The notes below the pieces were generated by a model. The model saw only the letters and a list, made by a program, of their open reading frames with translations. It had not been told where the DNA came from and made no database searches. Both the position numbers and the translations under genes were made by a program. DNA of 64,000 bases from Lactobacillus corticis (GTDB taxonomy: Bacteria; Bacillota; Bacilli; Lactobacillales; Lactobacillaceae), in the NCBI RefSeq assembly GCF_018327645.1, contig NZ_BMAY01000004.1:62001-126000 (forward strand), given 5' to 3'. This document shows, piece by piece, positions 30,683-39,511 of this stretch (its first letter is position 1; every line of letters starts with the position of its first letter).

Positions 30683-30709
30683 AAAAGCAGCCCCTAATGG
30701 GACTGCTTT
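30683..30709 (-). terminator. Terminator after the L31 gene
   Basis: AAAGCAG-CCC pairs with GGG-CTGCTTT around TAAT, with a T run on the minus strand. Confidence 0.75.
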
Positions 30710-30726
30710 CCACCAGATCGATGAGA

Positions 30727-30978
30727 TTACTTCTTTGATGACAAGCCGTACTTCTTGTTGAAGCGTTCGATACGACCATCGGCTGCAGCGAACTTTTGCT
30801 TACCAGTGTAGAATGGGTGAGAATCTGATGATACTTCAACCCGTACCAATGGGTAAGTTTCGCCTTCGTAATCAACAGTTTCGTCTGACGTTAAAGTTGA
30901 GCCTGCCAAGAACTTAGCACCAGTTGCTGAGTCCATGAAGACAACTTTTTGATAGTCTGGGTGAATACCTTGTTTCAT
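30727..30978 (-). CDS. rpmE2: 50S ribosomal protein L31 type B
   Basis: 83 aa. Starts [20 protein letters not shown] and contains [20 protein letters not shown]. It lacks the CxxC zinc motif of type A L31, so it is the zinc-independent form. It stands alone between murF and the glucosidase gene. Confidence 0.95.
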   Translation of the reverse strand: MKQGIHPDYQKVVFMDSATGAKFLAGSTLTSDETVDYEGETYPLVRVEVSSDSHPFYTGKQKFAAADGRIERFNKKYGLSSKK

Positions 30979-31060
30979 TATTTCTTGTCTCCTTTGCCAT
31001 AACCATTTTTCAGGTCATAGATTAATCGATTAACTCTGCTATTCTACCATCTAAAGCAAC

Positions 31061-32668
31061 TTAATGCAAGACAATTCCGGCAAAGGCTTCATAAGGTCTA
31101 AGCACTACTCTACCAGCCTTTTGCGGTGCTGCTTCATAATTTTGAATTAGCATTTGGCCTAAATCATCTGGCATCGTAAAGGCAGCTTCGCTTTCACCCA
31201 TGTTGGCAACTACTAACCACTTTTCATCGCCTAAAATTCGATAATATGCCAAAACCTGGTCGCTGGCTGGCACTTCTTCAAAGTCGCCATCAACCACAAT
31301 TGGATTTTCATGGCGGAGTTTGATCAGTTTTTGATAAGTGTAAAAAATCGAATCGGGATCAGCCAAGGCCGCTTCTGCATTGATTTCATGGTAATTAGGG
31401 TTAACTGCCAGCCATGGCTTGCCCTCAGTAAAACCGGCATTAGGCGTATTGTTCCATTGCATCGGCCGGCGAGCGTTATCGCGACCCTTAACATTAATCG
31501 CATGAATTAAATCTTCAGCCTTGTCGCCTTGGGCTAAACGCTCGTGGTACATATTGATGCTTTCAACATCATTAAGTTCAGCAATTGATTTAACTGGGTA
31601 ATTCGTCATCCCCAGCTCCTCGCCGTTGAAGATGTAAGGCGTACCGTGCATCAAATGCAAGGCAATCGCAAACATTTTGGCACTTGCTACCCGGTATTTG
31701 GTATCGTTGCCCCAACGTGAAATTACTCGCGGAATGTCGTGATTTTCCCAGAAAAGACTGTTCCAAGCATGGTCAAAATCAATCTCGGTCTGCCATTTAA
31801 TTAAAACCTGCTTTAATTCGCCTAGGTCTAGTGGCTTCAGGTCCCACTTGCTTTTACCAGGCTGCTGGTCCAAACTTTGATTTTCAAACTGGAAGACCAT
31901 CGATAATTCGTGACGCGCCGGATCAGAATATTCTTCGGCAATTTTCGGCGTAGCGCCCCAAGTTTCGCCGACCGTCATTAAATCTTTATCGCCAAAAGTT
32001 GCGCGATTCATTTCCTGCAGGTAAGGGTGCAGCATTGGACCATTAGCAGTAATTTCCTTGTCCGGATCCTTGCCAATCAGTTCGATTACATCCATGCGGA
32101 AGCCGCCAATTCCCTTGTCGATCCAGTAGTTCATCATGTCATAGACTTCCTGGCGAACATGGGGATTGGTCCAATTCAAATCCGGCTGTTGCGGCGCAAA
32201 CAAGTGCAAGTAATATTGGCCGCTTGCTTCATCATACTTCCAAGCCGAACCGGAAAAAGCAGATTTCAAGTCGTTTGGTTGGTCGCGCCAAATGTAGTAG
32301 TCCCGATAAGGGTTGTCTTGGCTCTTGCGAGCTTCCACAAACCATTCATGTTGATCAGAGGTGTGATTTACCACTAGATCCATGACGATCTTGATTTTGC
32401 GTTTAGCAGCTTCTTTAATCAACTCATCCATATCCGCCATCGTCCCAAATTGCGGGTTGATGGCGCGATAGTCGCTAATATCATAGCCATTGTCCACGCC
32501 CGGCGACTGGTAAACCGGAGATAGCCAAATAGCATCAATGCCTAGTTTAGCTAAGTAGTCTAAACGACTGATGATTCCTTGCAAGTCACCAATTCCGTCA
32601 CCATTAGAATCTTGAAACGACTTAGGATAAATCTGATATACTACGGCTTTTTTCCACCAAGGTGTCAT
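31061..32668 (-). CDS. GH13 oligo-1,6-glucosidase (GH13_31-like)
   Basis: 535 aa, intracellular (no signal peptide). (beta/alpha)8 barrel motifs: I DLVVNHTSD; II GGFRMDVIEL (nucleophile Asp193); III GETWG (acid/base Glu235); IV WENHDIPR. Valine after the nucleophile (DV) is the marker for alpha-1,6 specificity. I infer hydrolysis of isomaltose, panose or short isomalto-oligosaccharides from the non-reducing end; trehalose-6-phosphate hydrolase is a less likely alternative. Together with the secreted GH70 enzyme it suggests metabolism of alpha-1,6-containing starch products. A cre-like site lies 64 bp upstream. Confidence 0.87.
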   Translation of the reverse strand: MTPWWKKAVVYQIYPKSFQDSNGDGIGDLQGIISRLDYLAKLGIDAIWLSPVYQSPGVDNGYDISDYRAINPQFGTMADMDELIKEAAKRKIKIVMDLVVNHTSDQHEWFVEARKSQDNPYRDYYIWRDQPNDLKSAFSGSAWKYDEASGQYYLHLFAPQQPDLNWTNPHVRQEVYDMMNYWIDKGIGGFRMDVIELIGKDPDKEITANGPMLHPYLQEMNRATFGDKDLMTVGETWGATPKIAEEYSDPARHELSMVFQFENQSLDQQPGKSKWDLKPLDLGELKQVLIKWQTEIDFDHAWNSLFWENHDIPRVISRWGNDTKYRVASAKMFAIALHLMHGTPYIFNGEELGMTNYPVKSIAELNDVESINMYHERLAQGDKAEDLIHAINVKGRDNARRPMQWNNTPNAGFTEGKPWLAVNPNYHEINAEAALADPDSIFYTYQKLIKLRHENPIVVDGDFEEVPASDQVLAYYRILGDEKWLVVANMGESEAAFTMPDDLGQMLIQNYEAAPQKAGRVVLRPYEAFAGIVLH

Positions 32669-32731
32669 TTGTTGCCTCCATCTAAAATCAAGTCTTGTTT
32701 TCTCAATGCTCTTCTTATATTATCAAGATGA

Positions 32732-32746
32732 TGTAACCGTTTTACA
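32732..32746. promoter_or_regulatory. cre-like site between glucosidase and HAD gene
   Basis: TGTAA-CCGTT-TTACA: arms match the CcpA consensus but the centre is one base longer than the canonical 4 nt. It sits in the divergent promoter region, 64 bp upstream of the glucosidase start. Confidence 0.4.
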
Positions 32747-32788
32747 AGGGATGGTTAATTTGTTAACGATACCAGAAAGGACTTAAGG

Positions 32789-33616
32789 ATGGCACTACCC
32801 TTTAAAGCTGTCGCTGTTGATGTTGACGGCACTTTTGTCAACGATGATAAGAAATACGACCACGAATGGTTCGAGCGCATTTTAGACCGGCTGGATCAAG
32901 AAAATATTCATTTCATTATCGCCAGTGGCCGACCCTATGAACGATTGCGGGGAGATTTTCGCGATTTTGCCGATCGCATTGACTTTGTCGCCAATAACGG
33001 TGCCATGATTGTAAACCATGGCGAAGCTAGCATTATCAAAGAATTTCCTCGCCCCGTGGTGTTAAACCTAATCTATCAAATCAGTTTAAAGTACCCGAAA
33101 GCTAAACGTTCCATTGTAGTCAGCGGCGTCAAGCATTCATATATCTTAAAAGAGATGCCCCCGGCAATGAAAGAAATTATCTACTATTTCTACCCGCGGA
33201 CGCTGGAACTGGACGATTTTACGCAATTGCCCGATGATACTTACATCAAACTGACATTAAGTTTCAAAAATTCGATTCGTCAGCAGCTTGAAAAAGAGTT
33301 TAACGCAACCACTTCATATCAAATTCATGCAACGACCAGTGGTTGGGAAGATATTGACATTACCCGCCAAGGCGTAAATAAAGCGGCGGCCTTAGCACAG
33401 CTATTGCAGCAATTCGATGCCGGTTTGCCAGATTTAATCGCTTTTGGCGATGGCAATAATGACCTGGAAATGCTGCGGGCTGCCGGAATTTCTTACGCCA
33501 TGGAAAATGGGCAGGAAATCGTCAAGCAAACGGCCAAATTTATTGCTCCAAGCAATAACGACAATGGCGTCTTTAAGACGCTAGAAGCTTATTTAGATGG
33601 CAAAAAGGACGCTTAA
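32789..33616 (+). CDS. Cof-type HAD-superfamily phosphatase
   Basis: 275 aa. HAD motifs: VDVDGTFVNDD (nucleophile DxD), IASGRPY (motif II), K at GVNKAAAL and FGDGNNDLEML (motif IV). The large C2 cap is typical of Cof/YidA-like sugar-phosphate or cofactor phosphatases. Substrate unknown. Confidence 0.9.
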   Translation: MALPFKAVAVDVDGTFVNDDKKYDHEWFERILDRLDQENIHFIIASGRPYERLRGDFRDFADRIDFVANNGAMIVNHGEASIIKEFPRPVVLNLIYQISLKYPKAKRSIVVSGVKHSYILKEMPPAMKEIIYYFYPRTLELDDFTQLPDDTYIKLTLSFKNSIRQQLEKEFNATTSYQIHATTSGWEDIDITRQGVNKAAALAQLLQQFDAGLPDLIAFGDGNNDLEMLRAAGISYAMENGQEIVKQTAKFIAPSNNDNGVFKTLEAYLDGKKDA

Positions 33617-33631
33617 AGCGTCCTTTTTGTT
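33600..33631. terminator. Terminator overlapping the HAD stop codon
   Basis: AAAAAGGACGCT/AGCGTCCTTTTT perfect 12-bp stem whose TAA loop contains the stop codon. It can also end the convergent lactate permease transcript. Confidence 0.85.
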
Positions 33632-35164
33632 TCAGAGTTTTATTTGTCCGGTCATAATGCCAACTAGATATAAGTAAACGCAAATAATCACTAAGTAGAA
33701 AATAAACCACTTCATGACCGCTTTCAGGATTTCTCCCTCTTTGCCTTCTTGCCCAATCGCGGCCGTGGCCACAGCAATTGACTGCGGTGAAATCATTTTA
33801 CCGGCGGTAGCCCCGACCATGTTGGTGCCAACAATCCAGTTAACGCTATCGCCTAAGCCTTTAGCAGCTGATAGTTGCAGGTTGCCGAATAAGACGTTGG
33901 CAGAAGTGTCGGACCCCGTGACAAAAGTTCCAATTGCACCAATTAAAGGTGCAATTAATGGATAAACCGGCCCCATCATTTTTACAAAAGCGACGGCCAA
34001 GGCATTGGTCATGCCGGAGTAGCCCATAATTTTAGCTAAGGCCACAATTGAACACACCGTTATCGTGGTCTTCCCTAAACCTTTAATAGTGGTTCCTAGG
34101 ATGCCAAAAATTTCTCCTAAACGCATCTTTTGAATCAAGCCACCCAAAATCGTAGCCACAATAATCAAGGTTCCTGGCGACGATAAATAGCTGAAGCTAA
34201 AGTTGCTGGCTCCTTTACCCGTATAAACCGGGAAGGAAACCTTGAAGCCATCTAAAGCCGTCTTCAACGGCTTAACTAACGGCGAAACTAAAATTACTAA
34301 GATAAATACTAAAATAAACGGAGAAGCTGCCCGCAAGACTTCACTAGCCGAGTGGTGCGGAATATCAGTTTGGGATTCCGCAGCATCCTTTTTACGCAGC
34401 TTAGCCATAATCACTGTAACTGCAATTGAACAAATCGAACCCACAATCGCCGGCAATTCCGCTCCAATAAAGCGGGCGACCACCACTTGTGGCAGGGCAA
34501 AAGCCAAACCTGACATTAAGGTTATCCAGAAAACGCCCTTAAGGGCTTTGAAGCCGCCACCGACAATTCCGACTAAGATGAAAGGAATAATCACAATTAG
34601 CGGCAGCAATTCATAAGTCACCACTGTTGACAGCGGGATAACGGCCAATTTGGTAACTTGAGCTAAGGTAATTACCGGCAAGCCGATTGCCCCAAAGGCC
34701 GTCGGCGTAGTATTGGCAATTAGACAGATGACTGAAGCAGCAATGGGATTGACGCCAAACGCAATCAAGATCCCCGCCGGAATTGCCACTGCCGTCCCAA
34801 AGCCGGCAATTGCTTCCAAAAAGCCGCCAAAGCCCCAGGCGATAATCAGTACTAAAATTCGGCGATCAGTCGTAATTGAACTTAGCAAATCCTGAATAAC
34901 TTTTAACCCACCAGATTTTGAGGTTAGGTTATAAGTAAACAAGGCTGCCACAATTACGTAAATGATCGGGAACAAACCCATTAAAATTCCTTCGGCTGCC
35001 CCGCTGATCGTATCAAGCAGAGTTTGCTTGAAGAAGAGGATGGCAAGAATGCCGGTTAAAACCAGACCAATTACCGTTGCTCTAGTTGCGGGCATTTTAA
35101 TGACACCCAGCGCAATGATCAGCCAGGCTATTGGTATCAGTGCAATAACAAAGTTGAGCCACAT
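33632..35164 (-). CDS. lctP: L-lactate permease family transporter
   Basis: 510 aa, about 12-14 transmembrane helices, no signal peptide. Family stretches: FGGFLEAIAGFGTAVAIPAG, ANTTPTAFGAIGLPVITLAQ, and near the end FVTGSDTSANVLFGNLQ and MISPQSIAVATAAIGQEGKEG. This is the LctP/LldP lactate-glycolate:H+ symporter family. A cre site overlaps its promoter region, so repression by CcpA in rich sugar is likely. Confidence 0.93.
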   Translation of the reverse strand: MWLNFVIALIPIAWLIIALGVIKMPATRATVIGLVLTGILAILFFKQTLLDTISGAAEGILMGLFPIIYVIVAALFTYNLTSKSGGLKVIQDLLSSITTDRRILVLIIAWGFGGFLEAIAGFGTAVAIPAGILIAFGVNPIAASVICLIANTTPTAFGAIGLPVITLAQVTKLAVIPLSTVVTYELLPLIVIIPFILVGIVGGGFKALKGVFWITLMSGLAFALPQVVVARFIGAELPAIVGSICSIAVTVIMAKLRKKDAAESQTDIPHHSASEVLRAASPFILVFILVILVSPLVKPLKTALDGFKVSFPVYTGKGASNFSFSYLSSPGTLIIVATILGGLIQKMRLGEIFGILGTTIKGLGKTTITVCSIVALAKIMGYSGMTNALAVAFVKMMGPVYPLIAPLIGAIGTFVTGSDTSANVLFGNLQLSAAKGLGDSVNWIVGTNMVGATAGKMISPQSIAVATAAIGQEGKEGEILKAVMKWFIFYLVIICVYLYLVGIMTGQIKL

Positions 35165-35210
35165 TTTTTCTCACTTCCCTTTCCAAAGTTCTGAACAATT
35201 CAACTATACT

Positions 35211-35224
35211 TGAAAGCGCTTTAA
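35211..35224. promoter_or_regulatory. cre (CcpA) site upstream of lctP
   Basis: TGAAAGCGCTTTAA matches TGWAANCGNTNWCA with one mismatch. On the minus strand it falls between the probable -35 and the TATAGT -10 element, a repressing position. Confidence 0.65.
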
Positions 35225-35403
35225 AAAGATAGTGGAAAGTTTTGGAAAACGTTGATCTTACGGCAATAGCTAGTGTTTGTTATTTCACAAGCGTTTAACT
35301 TCAATTGCTTTTAGCAGCTTTTAAAAGCTTAAGTTATCACTAATAGACCACTTGCTGAATTTTGCACTATTTTGGCTAAAAAATGGAAAAAATTTTTTAT
35401 AAA

Positions 35404-35446
35404 AAAATAAAAGCAGCGGTTTAGTTGTCTAACCGTTGCCTTTTGT
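35404..35446 (-). terminator. Terminator after the Gfo/Idh dehydrogenase gene
   Basis: GCAACGGTTAG/CTAAACCGCTGC stem (one bulge) with an ACAA loop, followed by TTTTATTTTTTT on the minus strand. Confidence 0.8.
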
Positions 35447-35472
35447 AGATAAAGCTTTTAGTTTAATTGCGT

Positions 35473-36453
35473 TTATTCAAATGGGTACTTCATCCCCCAA
35501 TTAGTCCGAACGCTATTTAAAATGTGAGCCACATCCCGTGATACTGCCAATTCGCCATGGTCATGGCCTTCATCAATTGCCTTTTGGAAGTCGCTAATTT
35601 CATATTGCAAAGCTTCTTCGCTCTTACCAGCTGACAGGTGTTCATGCTTTTCCGTATGCGCATCAAGGGTGTAAGTGACGTCTGCTTCAGTTGCGCGCGG
35701 ATAGGTATTGATTTCGACATAGCCCTTAGTTCCAGAAACTACGCCCCGCTTTGGCTGCTTAGCACGAAGCGACAGCGCCATCACGGCCATTTGCTCATGC
35801 GGCGTCTTCAAAATAATGCCGCTTTGTTCATCAACGCCAGTTTCAAAGAACTTGACACTGGTCAACACCGTGTTTGGCGTTTCAGACAAGAACATGCGCG
35901 CAAAAGCGGTAGCATAGCCGCCGATATCCAGCAAGGCACCACCAGCCAAGTCTTTGCTGAAGAAGCGGTTCTTAGGATCAAAATCCTTTAAACTGCCGAA
36001 GTTGACTTGCACCATGTGAATGTCGCCCAGCTTGCCTGACTTGATCAAGTCTTGCACCTTTTGATAAATCGGCATGTGGTAAAGGGTAAAGCCTTCCATC
36101 AAGATCAAGTTCTTGGCCTTAGCCAAACTTGCCACTTCATCAAATTGGGCCGCATTGACGGTGATGGCTTTTTCACACAATACGTGCTTGCCGGCATTTA
36201 GGGCATCCTTGATGTATTGATAGTGGAATGTGTGCGGAGTAGCAATGTAAATAACATCGACCTGGGGGTCATTTATCATTGCTTCAGGATCAGTATAAGT
36301 GTGCTTAACCCCCTTTTCTTGCGCAAATTTCGCTAAATCTGCCTCACTAGGGTTGGCGGCAGCATAAATTTCACCGTTCACTGCATTTAAAGCGTCGGCC
36401 ATTTCATGTGCAATCCAACCAGTACCAATGATTCCCCAATTATATTTAGTCAT
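35473..36453 (-). CDS. Gfo/Idh/MocA-family NAD(P)-dependent sugar dehydrogenase
   Basis: 326 aa. N-terminal Rossmann fold with WGIIGTGWIAHEMADALNAV. The conserved EKAITVNAAQFDE carries the EKP-like motif with Ala in place of Pro. MEGFTLYHMPIYQK and GGALLDIGGYATAFARMF belong to the C-terminal domain. Likely oxidises or epimerises a sugar or inositol; substrate unknown. It overlaps the upstream RpiA-like gene by 8 bases, so the two are co-translated. Confidence 0.87.
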   Translation of the reverse strand: MTKYNWGIIGTGWIAHEMADALNAVNGEIYAAANPSEADLAKFAQEKGVKHTYTDPEAMINDPQVDVIYIATPHTFHYQYIKDALNAGKHVLCEKAITVNAAQFDEVASLAKAKNLILMEGFTLYHMPIYQKVQDLIKSGKLGDIHMVQVNFGSLKDFDPKNRFFSKDLAGGALLDIGGYATAFARMFLSETPNTVLTSVKFFETGVDEQSGIILKTPHEQMAVMALSLRAKQPKRGVVSGTKGYVEINTYPRATEADVTYTLDAHTEKHEHLSAGKSEEALQYEISDFQKAIDEGHDHGELAVSRDVAHILNSVRTNWGMKYPFE

Positions 36454-37087
36454 GATTTACCTCTTTCGCAATTTCACCATTTTCAGTAATAATTCCAGTC
36501 ACTTGTTGGTCAAAATAACTGGAGCTGACCACGCCGTTTAACTGCAGCAACTCTTTGTTCCAGTCTGCAATTTGATCCCAACTGTCAGCAAATAAATCCA
36601 AGAGCGAATTTCCCAGTTTAGTTTTATTGGATCTGATTGAAGTCCTCAAACCCAATTTTTCAGCCTGCTTAACCACATTAGCCACTGCCAAATCAGCTGC
36701 TTCCAACACCAGCGGGAAGTCTGGATTTAGTTTCGGCTGAACGCGCTCGGCCTTGGTTAACAAAATATATTGCCGGCTGCAATCAGCATAGCTTTTTTCA
36801 AAGAAATGAATGCCGCCCATGCTCTTCAAAGCGTGAAAAGCCAGATCGACACTATCGCAGCCATCAAAGGCCAGATCAATGCTGCTAGTCCCATCCCAGT
36901 CGACAAACGGGAGCTGCAACTTATGGCACAAAGTGCGCGTAGCTTCGCTTGGACTGACAATTTTGATCCCAGCGACCATGTTTTCGGCTAAAGCCTGGGC
37001 CAAGTTAGCCACATTGGACCCGCCGCCCAGACTGATCGTCATCCCTGGCTTGATTTTGGCCAAGGCCAAACGACTTACTGTGTTCAT
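36446..37087 (-). CDS. Divergent ribose-5-phosphate isomerase A-like protein
   Basis: 213 aa. The RpiA fold is recognisable: SLGGGSNVANLAQALAE in place of GLGTGSTA, ISLA-like IKIVSPSEATRTLCHKL, and FDGCDSVDLAF where RpiA has DGADEVD. The usual KGGGGALxREK lysine/glycine loop is KSMGGIHFFEKS: the Lys and the Glu before Lys are retained but two glycines are gone. So it may be a paralogue acting on another sugar phosphate, or a binding protein. It forms an operon with the Gfo/Idh dehydrogenase and is divergent from an RpiR-type regulator, which suggests a small sugar-phosphate module. Confidence 0.72.
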   Translation of the reverse strand: MNTVSRLALAKIKPGMTISLGGGSNVANLAQALAENMVAGIKIVSPSEATRTLCHKLQLPFVDWDGTSSIDLAFDGCDSVDLAFHALKSMGGIHFFEKSYADCSRQYILLTKAERVQPKLNPDFPLVLEAADLAVANVVKQAEKLGLRTSIRSNKTKLGNSLLDLFADSWDQIADWNKELLQLNGVVSSSYFDQQVTGIITENGEIAKEVNHD

Positions 37088-37217
37088 AATTCACCTGCTT
37101 GCTAAAACTTATTTTCAACTTACATCGTTATTATGAAATTTATTTTCTGAATTGTCAATATGGTGAAAAGCATTTTACTTAGCTTGAACCCTTATGGCTC
37201 TTAATGTTAGACTGAAT

Positions 37218-37268
37218 TAAAAATAATTTTCAAAAAATATCAGCGATAAAAATAATTTTCAAAAAATG
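37218..37268 (+). promoter_or_regulatory. 21-bp direct repeat overlapping the RpiR start codon
   Basis: TAAAAATAATTTTCAAAAAAT occurs at 37218-37238 and again at 37248-37268, 30 bp apart (about three helical turns). The second copy ends on the ATG of the regulator. Related TTATTTTC motifs lie at about 37110 and 37143 upstream of the divergent rpiA-like gene. This looks like an operator for autoregulation. Confidence 0.55.
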
Positions 37269-38096
37269 ACAGAACAAACAAACATCATTGAACTAATTAC
37301 CAGTCACTTGCAGGTGATGAGTGACACTGATAAAAAAATTGCCCACACCATCCTTAATGAACCAAGTCAAGCGGTTAATGCCACCATTTCGGAATTGGCA
37401 AAAGCCAGTCAAGTTAGCGACGCCTCAGTTTCCCGCTTTTGTAAAAATTTGGGTCTATCGGGCTTTCACCAGTTAAAAATTCTCTTGGCTCAAGCTCACA
37501 GCCAGCCCCAACTAAAGATGAGCGACGACATTCAGCAAAATCTGCAAACCATTGCTGCCAACAAACGAGCCGAAGTTGAAAATACCTTGGCTGATTTTGG
37601 GAGTGAAAAGGTCAAGCAGATTTTGACCATGATCAAATCTGCCCGAATCGTTATCTTCTGTGCCGAAGGCGATACCTTCCCCGTTGCTCGAGATGCAGCT
37701 TACAAGTTTAACCAGGCGGGAATTTTATCCATTGCCGGGGACGGCTGGGACATGTCAACCGGCCAACTGCTCAATATGACGGCTGATGACTTGTTAATCG
37801 TGATTTCAAATTCAGGTGAAGCAGTCAGCCTTTTGCAAGAAATAAAAGCAGCCCGCAAAGTTGGCATGCCTGTTATTGCCATCACCAATCGGATCGATTC
37901 GCCCATTGCTTTAAAGGCCGACTTGCATTTACAAACTGCTGTCCGCCAACAAATTTTCCAATCAGAATACTACTTTTCACGCGTAGCGGCCATGACTGCA
38001 ATCGAGGCCCTCTTTTTACTGCTGCTAGCACAAGAGCCGCAACGGCTAGACCATATTAAGCAGCATGAAGACCTAATTTCCGATCAGAAAATTTAA
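37266..38096 (+). CDS. RpiR/MurR-family transcriptional regulator
   Basis: 276 aa. N-terminal HTH_6 domain (ISELAKASQVSDASVSRFCK) and C-terminal SIS sugar-phosphate-binding domain (ARIVIFCAEGDTFPVARDAA, LLIVISNSGEAVSL). It probably senses a sugar phosphate and controls the divergent rpiA-like/Gfo-Idh operon. The ATG at 37266 gives the family's usual N-terminus but has no Shine-Dalgarno sequence, because an operator-like repeat occupies that place. Its last 11 codons and terminator are duplicated 1.6 kb downstream, across a TnpB element. Confidence 0.9.
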   Translation: MTEQTNIIELITSHLQVMSDTDKKIAHTILNEPSQAVNATISELAKASQVSDASVSRFCKNLGLSGFHQLKILLAQAHSQPQLKMSDDIQQNLQTIAANKRAEVENTLADFGSEKVKQILTMIKSARIVIFCAEGDTFPVARDAAYKFNQAGILSIAGDGWDMSTGQLLNMTADDLLIVISNSGEAVSLLQEIKAARKVGMPVIAITNRIDSPIALKADLHLQTAVRQQIFQSEYYFSRVAAMTAIEALFLLLLAQEPQRLDHIKQHEDLISDQKI

Positions 38097-38138
38097 GCAT
38101 AAAAAAACCTCCCTGGGAAGGAGGTTTAGGGAAGATAT
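38065..38138. repeat. 74-bp direct repeat, copy 1 (3' end of RpiR gene plus terminator)
   Basis: From ATGAAGACC through GAAGATAT, identical to 39675-39748. It contains the last codons of the regulator and its hairpin terminator (AAACCTCC/GGAGGTTT, 38105-38127). Confidence 0.95.
38104..38128 (+). terminator. Terminator of the RpiR-type regulator
   Basis: AAAAACCTCC-CTGGGAA-GGAGGTTT hairpin. An identical copy lies at 39714-39738. Confidence 0.7.
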
Positions 38139-38275
38139 AATCAACTACCACTGACTAAAGTCAGTGGCTTGTAGCTCACGAACCTAACGGTTCAGAAGTA
38201 GTAACGCACTGATGTGCTTCTTCTTATGTGGCTACATCATCGGGTGGTTGACCACACCCGTTTAACTAACAAGAT
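38139..38275 (-). ncRNA. Candidate omega RNA (reRNA) at the right end of the TnpB element
   Basis: The segment between the tnpB stop and the element end is rich in hairpins: GGGTGTGGTC.ACCACCC, AAGCACATCAGTGCGTT, GAACCGTTAGGTTC and CCACTGACTTTAGTCAGTGG. In characterised TnpB elements this is the scaffold RNA whose 3' guide is copied from the flank. The guide here would begin ATATCTTCCCTAAACC. Inferred by position and structure only. Confidence 0.55.
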
Positions 38276-39511
38276 TTACTCGTTAGTTGTTAATGTCTTA
38301 AAGCTAGGCTGACGGTTGCCGCTAATGTATTGGGTGCCAAGTAATTGGATATTCATGGCGCCAATACGATCATCATTGGAAGAATAACCACAACGATCAC
38401 AAGTGTATAGGTGCTTTTGATGGTTACGATTTTGCTTCCAGATACGACCGCATTTAGGGCAACGTTGGCTAGTATATTTAGGAGAAACTTGTACGACTTC
38501 ACTACCGTGCAAGTGAGCTTTATAGGTTAAAAATTGACCTAACTGATAAAAAGCCCAAGAGACTTGCTCATAGCGTTTAGTTTTAACAACATGTTCGGTA
38601 GCGAAGCGGACATTGACTAAGTTTTCCAGTGTAAAGAGAGTGTTAGAACCATAGCGATTAACGAGTGTCTTAGACAATTGATGATTAATATCAGTCATCC
38701 AGCGGTTCTCTCGTTGACCAATCTTCTTAAGACGGCGTTTAGCTGACTTAGTTCCTTTACTCTGTAATTGCTGACGAAGTTTCATAAATTTTCGACGCTT
38801 ACGAACAATAGCTTGCCCATTAAAAAAATGAGTTTGACCTTGTTCATCATAGGTTGTTGCTAAGAAACGCAACCCTCGGTCAATACCAACTACGTGTTGG
38901 GATTGCTCTTTAATATAATCTGGCAATTCTTTGATTGCACTAATGTGCAAATACCACTTACCACCGATATTAAGCACTTTGGCAATTCCTAATTTCCAAC
39001 TTCCATCAAGATACTGGTTAAACCCATGGCAAACAGGTTTAACCTCAATCCGACCCTTGACCGTGTTGAGCGATAAGTTGCCATTTTTCTTATAAGACCA
39101 ATCACGATTGCGCTGTAAGTCTAATTGCGGACGCTTAAAGCTGATTGGATGCCAAAGCCAAGTTAAATCACGTTTAGCGGAATGCCAAATATCATTGCCA
39201 TACTGATCCTTTTCACCAGTATTGTAGCGATAAGGCTTTTGACTAAGTTGAGTTTTGACTGTACGGTAACGGGCAACCACATTGCGAATAGCAGATTGAG
39301 CCATCTGAGCTTTCAATCCATATTCAGAGCGTATTGTATGGTAAAGGGCCTTATTTAGTTTAGTTTGGTTCATTTCAAAGCTGTGGTTAAACATATATCT
39401 TGAGACTTCATTGCAAGCTTGTCGATACTGTTCCATAGACTTTGCAAGAGCTAACTCAGCGGATTGATTATCCAGTTTAATCTTGCATTTAATTGTAACT
39501 GTTTGCTCCAT
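38276..39511 (-). CDS. tnpB: RNA-guided endonuclease TnpB
   Basis: 411 aa. RuvC-like nuclease with Asp211 (GIDRG), Glu296 (TLENL) and Asp381 (NDDRIGAMN). A zinc ribbon Cys351/354/371/374 (CPKCG...CDRCG) and an N-terminal HTH/WED-like part are present. All catalytic and zinc residues are intact, so it may be active. In the known system TnpB with omega RNA cuts DNA next to a TAM and helps retain the element. With no tnpA nearby, mobility would depend on a transposase elsewhere. Confidence 0.92.
   Translation of the reverse strand: MEQTVTIKCKIKLDNQSAELALAKSMEQYRQACNEVSRYMFNHSFEMNQTKLNKALYHTIRSEYGLKAQMAQSAIRNVVARYRTVKTQLSQKPYRYNTGEKDQYGNDIWHSAKRDLTWLWHPISFKRPQLDLQRNRDWSYKKNGNLSLNTVKGRIEVKPVCHGFNQYLDGSWKLGIAKVLNIGGKWYLHISAIKELPDYIKEQSQHVVGIDRGLRFLATTYDEQGQTHFFNGQAIVRKRRKFMKLRQQLQSKGTKSAKRRLKKIGQRENRWMTDINHQLSKTLVNRYGSNTLFTLENLVNVRFATEHVVKTKRYEQVSWAFYQLGQFLTYKAHLHGSEVVQVSPKYTSQRCPKCGRIWKQNRNHQKHLYTCDRCGYSSNDDRIGAMNIQLLGTQYISGNRQPSFKTLTTNE

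Larger units (their letters stand above)
35165..35472. other. 308-bp intergenic region upstream of lctP
   Basis: No coding signal is seen. It holds, from the left, the lctP RBS and a -10-like TATAGT on the minus strand, the cre site at 35211-35224, an AT-rich stretch with no obvious structure, and the terminator of the Gfo/Idh gene at 35407-35445. Confidence 0.6.

Noticed and set aside
38139-38275. CRISPR-like repeats beside TnpB
   Set aside because: The hairpins differ in sequence and spacing and there are no regular spacers; they fit an IS605-type end and omega RNA. No CRISPR array was seen anywhere in the window.
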